64,000 bases of DNA, taken from NCBI GenBank assembly GCA_902363145.1, contig CABIZB010000001.1, positions 124,001 to 188,000 on the forward strand, read 5' to 3'. Below are positions 8,929 through 17,436 of this stretch, in pieces. The position numbers were made by a program, and so were the translations under genes. The notes under the pieces were generated by a model. It made no database searches. It saw nothing but the letters and a program-made list of their open reading frames with translations, and was not told the DNA's origin. The stretch's first letter is position 1; the number at the start of each line of letters is the position of its first letter. Origin of the DNA: Oscillospiraceae bacterium. Its GTDB lineage: Bacteria > Bacillota > Clostridia > Oscillospirales > Ruminococcaceae.

Positions 8929-9230
8929 GCATAGTCGCATACGTTGCGGTAATGGCAGGCGTTACATATCTTATAAGAATGCTGCCCCTCACCCTTTTCA
9001 GAAAAGAGATAAAGTCAAAGTTCTTCCGCAGATTTCTCTATTATATCCCTTATGCGGTGCTGAGCGCAATGACCATACCCGCAATTTTTTATTGTGTGGG
9101 CGATGAATTTACTGTTCAGGCAGTTATCGGAACGGCTGCGGCAGTGATACTTGCCCTGTTCGATATGCCGCTTATCGTGGTTGCTCTTGTGGCTGCCGCT
9201 GCGGTGTTTATTTCGGGATTGTTTTTATAA
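8925..9230 (+). CDS. azlD: AzlD-family exporter, small subunit
   Basis: Small membrane subunit (101 residues, four predicted helices) that works with AzlC. The YLIRMLPLTLFRK segment near residues 14-26 matches the conserved R-x-LP region of AzlD. It begins inside the azlC stop codon region (ATGA overlap). The inverted-repeat element begins about 10 bases after its stop, with a terminator at the end of that element. Confidence 0.88.
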   Translation: MSIVAYVAVMAGVTYLIRMLPLTLFRKEIKSKFFRRFLYYIPYAVLSAMTIPAIFYCVGDEFTVQAVIGTAAAVILALFDMPLIVVALVAAAAVFISGLFL

Positions 9231-9240
9231 TTTGACACTA

Positions 9241-9404
9241 TAATACTAATCTTCGATCAACCTACAGACAGATCCTCGGTTGAAATAAGCCCATTCTTCG
9301 TCAAGCTCCCTTGCCGGGCGGCAAGCCCGCCTGCGGTCGTTTTCCCAGACTGGTCTTATTTCATCTGTCGGCTTTGCCTATAGAGCGATTGAAGATTAGT
9401 ATAA
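9241..9404. repeat. 164-bp inverted-repeat element, family A copy 1
   Basis: A long imperfect palindrome. Its ends, ATACTAATCTTC at the left and the complement at the right, are inverted repeats that extend inward through TGAAATAAG, interrupted by mismatches. The centre carries the core CTTGCCGGGCG-GC-AAGCCCGCCTGCGG (9310-9336). A second copy at 51541-51703 aligns without gaps and differs at 14 positions (about 91% identity), nearly all transitions. There is no reading frame for a transposase, so it is MITE-like or a REP/BIME-like structured element. It lies about 10 bases after the azlD stop codon. Confidence 0.85.
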
Positions 9405-9436
9405 AAGCCCGTACTCTTTGTGAGTGCGGGCTTTTG
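9403..9436 (+). terminator. Intrinsic terminator after azlCD
   Basis: AAAAGCCCGTACTC and GAGTGCGGGCTTTT form a 14-bp stem with one mismatch and a short loop. It starts at the right edge of the repeat element. Confidence 0.8.
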
Positions 9437-9541
9437 ATTTGATAAAACGCTTTTTGAAAAAAATATTTTTGCTTTCCGCCGTAAGGTGCAGGTACGGACA
9501 AAATTCAAAATGTGCCCGCACAGCATTATAAATAAAACACA

Positions 9542-9590
9542 AAGCTCCGTCCCGTTATTTTTCTGTTACGGGACGGAGCTTCTATTTTTC
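9542..9590. terminator. Bidirectional terminator after the PASTA kinase-like gene
   Basis: AAGCTCCGTCCCGT and ACGGGACGGAGCTT form a perfect 14-bp stem with a 12-base loop. T-rich tracts follow on both strands. Between 9437 and 9541 I see nothing else. Confidence 0.75.
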
Positions 9591-9638
9591 CGTGTTGTTC
9601 CTTGTCTTTGTTCTTCACAAGCTTAATAGTTCATCACA

Positions 9639-11603
9639 TCAGTAGTCGTATCTGATTGTGATATCGGGTTCATCCGTAAGGGCAGGACTTGTCTCGAACT
9701 CTGTCCAGAGGGTGAAATCGGGGACGGAGGTGGTTACCCATGGAGTGCTTTCGGTAGTTGTCTCAGTTGTTGCCGAAGGCGATGTCTCCGTCTCGGAGGG
9801 GGCGGTGTTGTCAGGATTTACCGCAACGAATACGGAAAGCACTTCTCCTGCTTCCAGGTCGATGTACTCACCGGGTTCAATGCTTATCCATGCAACGTAG
9901 TCATTGAGGGTGTTGGTGGTCTCATACGCCTTTTCCTCGTACTTGATGCCCTCGCTGTTGAGGATAGCGAAATAATCCTTCTTGTTCAGTCCGTAGAAGT
10001 CTGGGACTACTACCTTTGCGGGGCCCATGCTTATTTTCAGCGTAAGCTCTGCGCCCTTTTCGTAGTTGGAGCCCTTTTCGATGGACTGCTCGAATATGAT
10101 ACCCTTTTTGTATTCATCTGTATAAACATACTCGGGTGTGATTGTAAGATTGTCCTTGATGGAGGTGTTCTTTACGGTATCGTAATTCTTGCCCACAAGG
10201 TCGTTCATGATGTAAACGGTAGCGCCTGCCTTGATAGTTGTCTGTGATTCATTTGCCGCAGGATTTGTATCGGAGTCGGAGACCGTTACTGACAGAGTGG
10301 GGATAGTTGAAACATTGGGGAGAGCCGAACCGTCAGGAGCGGAGGTCACACTGCCCGATGCTTCCGATTCGATATCGCCGATCTCAGGGATAGTTGCCTG
10401 GGGTGCGGTGGTTATTCCGTTTGCCACGGTTGAACTGTTGTCGTCAAGCACCATCATCATGATGCCCATTATAACGCACAGGAGAACCGCTGCGCACACG
10501 CCTACGATAACAAATATTCTGTGCTTGCTCATAGGCTTCTTTGCCGGCTTTTTCTCAGGTTCCTCAACGGGGCCTTTTGTGCTGTGCTGCTTGGGGATAG
10601 TTATGGTCTGGGTAGCAGATACAGTCCTTGTTTTATTGAACTCAGGCTCTTCAAAAAGCTGGGTCACAAGCTCGGTAACGGTCTGTATCCTCATTTCGCC
10701 CGAAAGCGCCATACCGTTCATAATGACCTTTGAAACGTTGACGGGGATATTGGGATTAAGTGACCTTGGCTCGGGGAGAGTGTCGTTTGTCATTCTCACC
10801 ATAGCGTCCATCGGAGTAGTGCCTGTGAGCATTCTGTAGAGCAGTGCGCAGATACCGTAGATATCTGTCCATGTGCCCTGCCAGTTGCTTGAGCTGTACT
10901 GCTCGGGAGCCGCATAGCCGTGATATATCTCGGAAGCAAGCTCGGTGTTGGCAGTTCTTGCGTCAGCGATGCAGAAGCCTATGAGTTTAAGCTCGTTCTT
11001 TTCGCCGACGATTATATTATCGGGGGATATGCCCCTGTGGATAAGACCTGCGTTATGTACAAGGGAAAGTGTGGTGAAGATAGGCGGGAACATCCGCTTT
11101 ACTTCCTCCCAGGTAAGCTCGCCTGCGTTTTCTTTCAGGTACTTAGCCAGGTTCATTCCCTCGATGTAGCGGAAAATAACATATCCTGTGTTATTTTCGC
11201 CGAACATATCAATAGGCGGATTTATGTGGTTAAGAGTCCGCATTTTTGCAAGCATCTTGTTAAGCTCAACAAATTCGGACATAAAGGCTTTATACTGGGC
11301 AACGCAGTTCTGCTTAACAGAAATTACCGTGCTGTCCTTATTTCTGCTGCAAAGTGTATCGGGCATATATTCCCTGATTGTGACCTTTGACATGGTAACG
11401 GTATCGAAGCCGATATACTCAGCGCCCTCGCCGTTATACCTCAGAAGCTTGCCGACGATGTACCTGTCATTGAGAATGGTTTTGGGAGGCAGATATGCCG
11501 GCAGATACGGAACATCGGGCGAGTAACCGCAAAGCGGGCAAGCGCCCTCGGTCTCCTTTGGCTCCATGCAGCCCATACACAGCTTATAATTCAGATCAGC
11601 CAA
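9639..11603 (-). CDS. Membrane PASTA protein with zinc ribbon and pseudokinase domain
   Basis: Domain order resembles bacterial Ser/Thr kinases (PrkC-like): a zinc ribbon (CxxC...CxxC), a kinase-fold domain (about 45-330), a membrane helix (near 375-395 of the longest frame) and two PASTA repeats before a Thr/Ser-rich tail. In longest-frame numbering the VAIK lysine is Arg85, HRD reads HRG (197-199), the catalytic-loop lysine is Ser, and DFG reads GFC (217-219). APE and the TDIYGICALLYRMLTG helix are kept. It is therefore probably a pseudokinase that binds a partner rather than phosphorylating. The TTG at 11603 is preferred because AAGGGAG sits 8 bases upstream; an ATG at 11627 has no ribosome-binding site. 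It lies downstream of the VWA gene, with a terminator between. Confidence 0.85.
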   Translation of the reverse strand: MADLNYKLCMGCMEPKETEGACPLCGYSPDVPYLPAYLPPKTILNDRYIVGKLLRYNGEGAEYIGFDTVTMSKVTIREYMPDTLCSRNKDSTVISVKQNCVAQYKAFMSEFVELNKMLAKMRTLNHINPPIDMFGENNTGYVIFRYIEGMNLAKYLKENAGELTWEEVKRMFPPIFTTLSLVHNAGLIHRGISPDNIIVGEKNELKLIGFCIADARTANTELASEIYHGYAAPEQYSSSNWQGTWTDIYGICALLYRMLTGTTPMDAMVRMTNDTLPEPRSLNPNIPVNVSKVIMNGMALSGEMRIQTVTELVTQLFEEPEFNKTRTVSATQTITIPKQHSTKGPVEEPEKKPAKKPMSKHRIFVIVGVCAAVLLCVIMGIMMMVLDDNSSTVANGITTAPQATIPEIGDIESEASGSVTSAPDGSALPNVSTIPTLSVTVSDSDTNPAANESQTTIKAGATVYIMNDLVGKNYDTVKNTSIKDNLTITPEYVYTDEYKKGIIFEQSIEKGSNYEKGAELTLKISMGPAKVVVPDFYGLNKKDYFAILNSEGIKYEEKAYETTNTLNDYVAWISIEPGEYIDLEAGEVLSVFVAVNPDNTAPSETETSPSATTETTTESTPWVTTSVPDFTLWTEFETSPALTDEPDITIRYDY

Positions 11604-11836
11604 ACTCGCATCTCCCTTCATAAACATCGTGCAAACATAAGTCTGCTATACTATAATACCAGTCAAAGCCCGATATGTCAATGACTTTTGCTGAATTGTC
11701 AGCCTTTTGTATTCATGCTTTAACATTTTTTACTGCTGTTGAAACCGTTTTGTTTTCATTCTGTAACCTGATGAAGTTGGTGTGGTTTGAGATATTATAT
11801 GCAGGGAGTGGTGAAAAAATATTGCAAAATATATAC

Positions 11837-11866
11837 AAAAAAGCTCCTGCCGTTTCCGACAGGAGC
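11837..11866 (-). terminator. Terminator of the VWA gene
   Basis: On the minus strand GCTCCTGTCG-GAAA-CGGCAGGAGC forms a stem of about 10 bp, one pair mismatched, with a GAAA loop and is followed by TTTTTT. It lies just past the VWA stop codon. Confidence 0.85.
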
Positions 11867-11879
11867 CTGTAAGTTATTA

Positions 11880-14800
11880 TTATTTTTCAACGATTATTCT
11901 CAGAGGCTCCGTTACCGATCCTCTGGAAGCGGAATACTGATATGTGGGAATGGTGTCGCCGTCATAAACAGGAGTTCTTCTGAGTGTTATTCTTGTGCTT
12001 CTTTCGGGGCTGTTGCTGTCGTATGCGTCGATAACGAACAGGTCGGGATTTTCCTCGTCACGGATTATCCTGATGGCGTTCATAGCGGAGCTGCCGTAGG
12101 TGATGAGCGCAGGAGTACCTGTGGTAAGCTCGTTGATAAGCTCGTCAAATGCCTCATCGCCATTGTATCCGAAGTCAAGTATATTGCACTTGTCAGCCGC
12201 ATCGGGAATTGCGCAGTACCAGCGGAGCATATTCATTATCGCCAGATCGTCACCCTGGAGGTTCTTGCTGTCGATAAGAACGCACTCATAATCGGTAAAG
12301 TCCTTTATCTTGTTGAAGGTGATTGTGCGCAGGAACTTCATAAATCCGCTCTGCTCGGGTGCGGAATAATCATAGTGAGAGGTTATTACCTTGAGGTTTG
12401 CCTTGTCAATGAATGCTCTGGTATCGCTTGTGTAGTGGAGAGTGCCGCCCTTTATGCTGCGGTAGTTCCACTTGTCGCTGCGCTGGATATACTCATTGTA
12501 GGAAGCGAGAGCGCCCAGCTCAACGCTGTTAAGGTCGGCCTTGCCGTCTGTGATGCCTGAAATGGAGCTGATGTCATAGCCGGGAACTGATGTGCCGTCA
12601 TCGGTGGTGTAGCCCTCACGGGACATTTCAAGAGAGCCGTTGTAGTAGTCACGGATAAGTCCTGCAATTCCCACGTCAGCGCCGTTGGGAGCAAAGTCGG
12701 AGCGGAAGTTGTTGTAGCCGATACCGTCCTTGAGAACGTTGAAGCCGGAATCAGCAACGATATAGCCCTTTGTGCCGCTTTCTTCCTCGAATGTTACCTG
12801 ATTGTAGGACATAAAGCTCTGGATCTTTTCGTAGATGTTTTCCAGTGCGTCAGCGTTGGAAGCCTGGAAGAACTGACCGTTTGTCTGCTCGGCAATGCTG
12901 TAAAGGTACTCAGCGTCGATGTATTTTCCGAGACCGATAGTAAATATTGTGATATTTGCAGCCTTTGCAGCGTCGATGGCAGCCTTGTCCTTTGCGGCAT
13001 TTGCAACGGAGGGCATACCGTCGGTCAGAAGGATTATGTAGTTCCTGTCAGCGCTTGATATTCCGCCGAATTCCTTGACCGCATTGGTGATAGCGCCTGC
13101 GATCTCGGTTCCCGAGAACACCTGATTTTTGTTTCTGATATCGGAAATCTTCTGCTTTACAGTGTTGACATCATTTGAAATGGGAGTGATATTTGCATAT
13201 CCGCCCGAAAATTCGCCTGCGCCGTAATTTGCTTCAACGCCCAGCATATCAATAAGGTTTACGGCAAAGTCGAGACGCTTGAACTCAACGTCATTTTCCT
13301 CGGAGTTAGCACAAAGCTCTTCGGGGTACATGGAGCCTGAGTTGTCGATGAGGAAGAACACGTTTGTGCTGCCCTTTTCCGAAAGAATGCTTGTGTCGCA
13401 GAGGGCATAGATTCCGTTTTCGGTTATCTCTGCGGAAACGGTGTTTGCGTCAGCATTTACGGCACTGGTGAGCTGGTCGAAGCTCAGCTTGTCGGCATTG
13501 AAGCGGAAGATAGAAAGATTGCTTTCGTTCACGTTCTTGCTTTCCGCCTGGTTATCGGTGTAGCTGAAGGTCAGGGTGCAGGAATCAAAATTCTTGTCGG
13601 TATAGAACTCATAAGCATAGCCCACAAGTCCGGGAGTACCCTGGATACTGTTGTTATTCACCTTTGAAACGGTGGCATATGCAGTCTTGAGCTGTCCCTT
13701 TATCTCAGCCCTTACCTGCTCGGCGGCAACTGTGTTGTCACGGATAACTTCATTATCGGGAGTTGAGCCGTCAGATGTGGGGTTAAGGGGATCAAGACCC
13801 GCTCTTATCTCACGTCCGTCCAGCAGACCGTCTCCGTCGGAGTCGGGATTTGCGGGATCGGTCTTGGATACGTTTATCTCGTAGTAATCGGTGAGACCGT
13901 CGCAGTCGGAATCCTCCAGACCCTCGTTAAGTCCCAGAGATGTCTTTTCCTCGGCGGAAAGGGGAGAGGTGTCAGGCATCTCGTACTGTATGCTTGAATC
14001 GGAAACCAGTCTGCTCTGACCTGTAAGCTTCTTTTCAAGGTCAGAGTAGATCTCCTCATTCTGGGAGTTTACATAGATGAATGCGCCGCCGTAAGCCAGC
14101 AGTACAACAACAAGTGCAACTGCCAGACCCTTTGCTGCGTTCATGGACATAAGGGTGCGGTTGAAGTATCTTGCAGTGGCGTTCTTTTTCTTGGTGATTT
14201 TAGCAGGTGCGGGTGCAGCTGCGGGAGCTTCCGCCTTCTGATGAGCTTCCTCGGCAGCCTTTGTTTCCTCACGCTTCTTAGCCGCTTCCATGGCGGATAT
14301 CTGGCGCTGCTTTGCCTGTTCTGCCTTTGCAAGGCGCTCTTCTTCCTTTTTCAGCTCCATCTCACGCTGATGCTTGAGATATGCTTCTTCCTTGAGCTTC
14401 TGACGGCGGGCGTTTTCCAGGTCTCTGTCAAGAGCGTCCTCGGAAGCTGCTTGTCTTGCAGCCTCCTCCGCAGATACGGGAGGACCCGAAACGGGCTTAG
14501 TTTCTGTTTTAGGCTCTTCTGCCTTGGGAGCTTCAGCAGGCTTAGCCTCAGTCTTAGGCTGCTGGGGCTTTGCTTCTGCCTTGGGAGCTTCCGCAGGCTT
14601 AGCCTCAGTCTTGGGCTGCTGGGGTTTTGCTTCTGCCTTGGGAGCCTCCGCAGGCTTAACCTCAGTCTTGGGCTGCTGGGGTTTAGCTTCTGCCTTTTCT
14701 TCGGGCTTCTTAGTGGGAACTATTATATCAATCTCATTTTCCTCGGCTTTATCAAGGTCGGCCTCCGCTTCGTGAGCAAACGCCAGCATCTCACTGAGAC

Positions 14801-14918
14801 TCTGGACAGGTATATTCTTTTCGTCAACCTCTTCCGTTGCTGCCTTGGGCTTCTGAGCCTGAGCAGATGTCTTTGGAGCCTGAGACTTCTTTTTCTTTTT
14901 ATTATTCTTGCTGCTCAA
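11880..14918 (-). CDS. Membrane-anchored VWA-domain protein with calcium-type repeats
   Basis: A 1012-residue protein. A Lys/Ala/Pro/Glu-rich N-terminal region has three 19-residue repeats of the EAKPQQPKTEAKPAEAPKA type (57-bp period in the DNA, about 14521-14695), then a charged coiled coil. A single membrane helix near 265-285 puts the remainder outside. Next come two thrombospondin-type-3-like motifs (DSDCDGLTD, DSDGDGLLDG), a VWA domain with intact MIDAS (DNSGSM, then TDGMPS), and a C-terminal domain ending YDSN-type, which vaguely recalls the His-Asp half of papain-like folds but lacks the His. The start is TTG, directly after an in-frame stop, with a weak upstream GGAT. Function unknown; a surface adhesion or sensing role is inference. 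Confidence 0.8.
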   Translation of the reverse strand: MSSKNNKKKKKSQAPKTSAQAQKPKAATEEVDEKNIPVQSLSEMLAFAHEAEADLDKAEENEIDIIVPTKKPEEKAEAKPQQPKTEVKPAEAPKAEAKPQQPKTEAKPAEAPKAEAKPQQPKTEAKPAEAPKAEEPKTETKPVSGPPVSAEEAARQAASEDALDRDLENARRQKLKEEAYLKHQREMELKKEEERLAKAEQAKQRQISAMEAAKKREETKAAEEAHQKAEAPAAAPAPAKITKKKNATARYFNRTLMSMNAAKGLAVALVVVLLAYGGAFIYVNSQNEEIYSDLEKKLTGQSRLVSDSSIQYEMPDTSPLSAEEKTSLGLNEGLEDSDCDGLTDYYEINVSKTDPANPDSDGDGLLDGREIRAGLDPLNPTSDGSTPDNEVIRDNTVAAEQVRAEIKGQLKTAYATVSKVNNNSIQGTPGLVGYAYEFYTDKNFDSCTLTFSYTDNQAESKNVNESNLSIFRFNADKLSFDQLTSAVNADANTVSAEITENGIYALCDTSILSEKGSTNVFFLIDNSGSMYPEELCANSEENDVEFKRLDFAVNLIDMLGVEANYGAGEFSGGYANITPISNDVNTVKQKISDIRNKNQVFSGTEIAGAITNAVKEFGGISSADRNYIILLTDGMPSVANAAKDKAAIDAAKAANITIFTIGLGKYIDAEYLYSIAEQTNGQFFQASNADALENIYEKIQSFMSYNQVTFEEESGTKGYIVADSGFNVLKDGIGYNNFRSDFAPNGADVGIAGLIRDYYNGSLEMSREGYTTDDGTSVPGYDISSISGITDGKADLNSVELGALASYNEYIQRSDKWNYRSIKGGTLHYTSDTRAFIDKANLKVITSHYDYSAPEQSGFMKFLRTITFNKIKDFTDYECVLIDSKNLQGDDLAIMNMLRWYCAIPDAADKCNILDFGYNGDEAFDELINELTTGTPALITYGSSAMNAIRIIRDEENPDLFVIDAYDSNSPERSTRITLRRTPVYDGDTIPTYQYSASRGSVTEPLRIIVEK

Positions 14919-15117
14919 TCAAATTCACATCCGTATTAAAATTTTTGGCGCAGAATCCCTCAAACGAGAAATTCTGCGCTCGCTTTATTATATTATACTA
15001 TAATTTTACAGCTGAAATCAATATAGTATCTGCATATAAAAACCTATAACAACTATTGAAATCTGCACAATAGCATAAATAATCCTGCATTATTTTTAGT
15101 AAAGATCGCTAAAAATG

Positions 15118-17145
15118 TCATTCAGCTTTGAACTGAGAAGGATGACGCTTGAAGAAATCCACCTTGGGTTCAAGGAATTTGAGCTTCCTGTCACCGCCGC
15201 AGATAGTCTGGAGAGTGTCAAAAATATGATCCCAGCTCCATACGGACTCGTCGAGGTTCATGTAATCCCTTACCATTTCTGTGCCTTTGGGAGCAAGAGG
15301 GTGAAGGAGAACAGCGGCGGTCTTTATCATATGGAATGTGTCGATAAGGTAACGGCGGCGGAGAGCATCATCATCGGACTTATCAGCCTCGGACTTTGCC
15401 TTTGCCATATATTTGCTTGCCTTTCTGATATAGGAGTCAAGAACATATGTTACCTGATGGAACTCGGTCTTGTACATAAATCTCTCGTATTCGAGGATAG
15501 CCTTTTCTGAGTCAGCAATAACGCTTTCGGATACCTCGCCCACGGGCATTACGCCGTCATAATACTTCTGAACATCGTAGAAGCAGGTGCGGATAACTCT
15601 GTTGAATACGTTGGAGAGCAGGAAGCCTTCCTTTGTTACGGGATCGCTGTCCTCAGGCTTTGCATTGGGGTTAAGGGGCTTGGGCTGGAAGCTTACGCTT
15701 CTCATGCCGAGACCGAGACCCAGCCAGTGCATTCTCAGCTGTTCAGCGGTATAGTAGTCCAGCAGGTCGGCAGCCATAGGAGGCTTTACGGAGCCGCTGG
15801 AAGAAGCCTTCTTGTCAAGGAAGAGAATGTGGTGGTTAGCCACGGGAACGGGCATTGTAAGATGACCCTTTGTATCAGTGGGGGACATATCCTCCAGCTT
15901 TTCGCCCTGGAAGGACATCCACATTGCGGTCTGAGCCACGCAGTAGAAGTAGATATTGTCCTGACCGATGAACTGATATACCTTAGCATCGGGGTCGCAC
16001 CAGTATTTTCTCCATTCCTCGGTGTCCCTGCCCTGAGAAGCAAGGTATGCCACGGTAAAGGAGATAGGAGCCCACAGCGATTCGGGCCATACCCATACTG
16101 TCAGACCCTTTTCGCCCTCAAGCTCTGGAGCGGGAACGCCCCACTCGATGTTTCCTGTAAGTCTGAAAGGAACAAGTGTCTTGCCCTCTCTGAAACGTAC
16201 ATGGTGCTCGTTGAGCAGCTTGCAGGCATCATCTCTCTGGGAAAGCTCCTTGAAAACTATAGTAAAGGATGTTTTTTTAGGCTCAACGATAAGCTCATGC
16301 TCAGCCATCTGAGGAGCAAGCTCCTTGTAGGTGTCCATATAGTCGTTCATTATATAGATAACTGGAGGCTCAAGGAATTCCTTTACAGTCTTTGTGACAA
16401 CGGGACGGATATTGTCCTGCTTCTCCATTTCGGAAGCCATTTCCTTGAGCAGATCGTTATAATCGGGAAGCTTGAAGTACCAGTTTACAACGTCCTTCAT
16501 AACGGGAGTTTCACCTGTCAGTGTGCTCTTGGGGTCGATAAGGTTGATAGGATTGTACTGATGACCCAGATCGCACTCATCTGCATAGCCCTTTTCGGAC
16601 TGGCAGCCCTGAACGGGGCACTTGCCGATGACCTGCCTGCCGTTGAGGAACATTCCAGCCTTTTCGTCATAGAACTGAGCGGTGGATATCTTTTTCAGAT
16701 GACCCATCTCATAAAGCTTTCTGATAAAAGCGTCGGAGACCTTGTTGTGCCACTCTGCGGTGTCGCCCAGAGCGGAAGCACCGAACAGGTCAAGGCTGAT
16801 GTCATAATCATCGAGAGTTTTCTTCTGAGCGTCGTGATTTCTCTGAACATAGTCACGGATAGTTCCTGTGAAGCCCTGTTCAGCGCAGGCTTTTCTGTAG
16901 CCCTCGGCGATAGGGGAGCCGTAGCAGTCTGTTCCCGAAACGAAGATAACGTTCTCCTTGCCTATCCTGTCACGCAGGAAGCGTGCATATACATCGGCAA
17001 AAACGAACACTCCGCCCACATGACCGAAGTGGAGGGTCTTGTTTCCGTAAGGCATACCGCCTGTTATAACTGCTCTTTTGGGGAACTGAGGACGATTATT
17101 TTTATCTGCGGTTTTTTTCTTATACATCTCATTGCTTTCAGCCAT
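15118..17145 (-). CDS. Divergent MetG-like class I aminoacyl-tRNA synthetase
   Basis: The 675-residue product has the class I signature TLHFGHVGG (HIGH) near the N terminus and a KMSKS-like loop DKKASSSGSVKPP. It also has the methionyl-type segment GTDCYGSPIAEGYRK and a zinc-knuckle-like insertion (CPVQGCQSEKGYADECDLGHQ). It resembles MetG but has a long extra insertion (about 100-130 residues) and a KMSKS loop reading KASSS. It has no C-terminal tRNA-binding (EMAP) domain. The ATG at 17145 was chosen for the GGAGG upstream; an earlier in-frame start would add 60 residues unlike the family. Methionine charging is likely; another substrate or a paralogue role cannot be excluded. Confidence 0.8.
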   Translation of the reverse strand: MAESNEMYKKKTADKNNRPQFPKRAVITGGMPYGNKTLHFGHVGGVFVFADVYARFLRDRIGKENVIFVSGTDCYGSPIAEGYRKACAEQGFTGTIRDYVQRNHDAQKKTLDDYDISLDLFGASALGDTAEWHNKVSDAFIRKLYEMGHLKKISTAQFYDEKAGMFLNGRQVIGKCPVQGCQSEKGYADECDLGHQYNPINLIDPKSTLTGETPVMKDVVNWYFKLPDYNDLLKEMASEMEKQDNIRPVVTKTVKEFLEPPVIYIMNDYMDTYKELAPQMAEHELIVEPKKTSFTIVFKELSQRDDACKLLNEHHVRFREGKTLVPFRLTGNIEWGVPAPELEGEKGLTVWVWPESLWAPISFTVAYLASQGRDTEEWRKYWCDPDAKVYQFIGQDNIYFYCVAQTAMWMSFQGEKLEDMSPTDTKGHLTMPVPVANHHILFLDKKASSSGSVKPPMAADLLDYYTAEQLRMHWLGLGLGMRSVSFQPKPLNPNAKPEDSDPVTKEGFLLSNVFNRVIRTCFYDVQKYYDGVMPVGEVSESVIADSEKAILEYERFMYKTEFHQVTYVLDSYIRKASKYMAKAKSEADKSDDDALRRRYLIDTFHMIKTAAVLLHPLAPKGTEMVRDYMNLDESVWSWDHIFDTLQTICGGDRKLKFLEPKVDFFKRHPSQFKAE

Positions 17146-17436
17146 GACATCTGCCTCCGAACATATAGTTTCATAGCTTATATTGTAACACATTACCAAA
17201 TGAAATGCAATAAAAAAATTGAACATTAAAATAAATGAAAAAAAGCTGAATTTATTTAAAATAACGGTGCTGCCGCAGTTTCTTAGCGCTTTCTGAATGG
17301 ACTGAAAAGGGTGGGCAGGCAGCAAAATATAAAAATTCAGCGTATGTTAACATAAAAATAACAATCTCTGCCATAAATTCGGTTATCCTCATTCGTATAT
17401 ACATCAGTAAATATCATGCGAAGGGACGGTCATATT

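Noticed and set aside
14521..14695. CRISPR-like or tandem non-coding repeats
   Set aside because: The 57-bp repeats are in frame inside the VWA gene and encode 19-residue protein repeats.
14241..14939. Long leucine/cysteine-rich plus-strand frame opposite the VWA gene
   Set aside because: It mirrors the low-complexity repeats on the other strand and has no ribosome-binding site; a shadow frame.
14940..14985. Hairpin GCGCAGAAT/ATTCTGCGC upstream of the VWA gene as a riboswitch
   Set aside because: A single 9-bp stem with a large loop and no further conserved structure; it may be a leader hairpin or an upstream terminator, but nothing supports ligand binding.
17146..17325. 60-residue N-terminal extension of the MetG-like synthetase
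   Set aside because: The family start and the GGAGG site both point to 17145; the extension covers an AT-rich promoter region.
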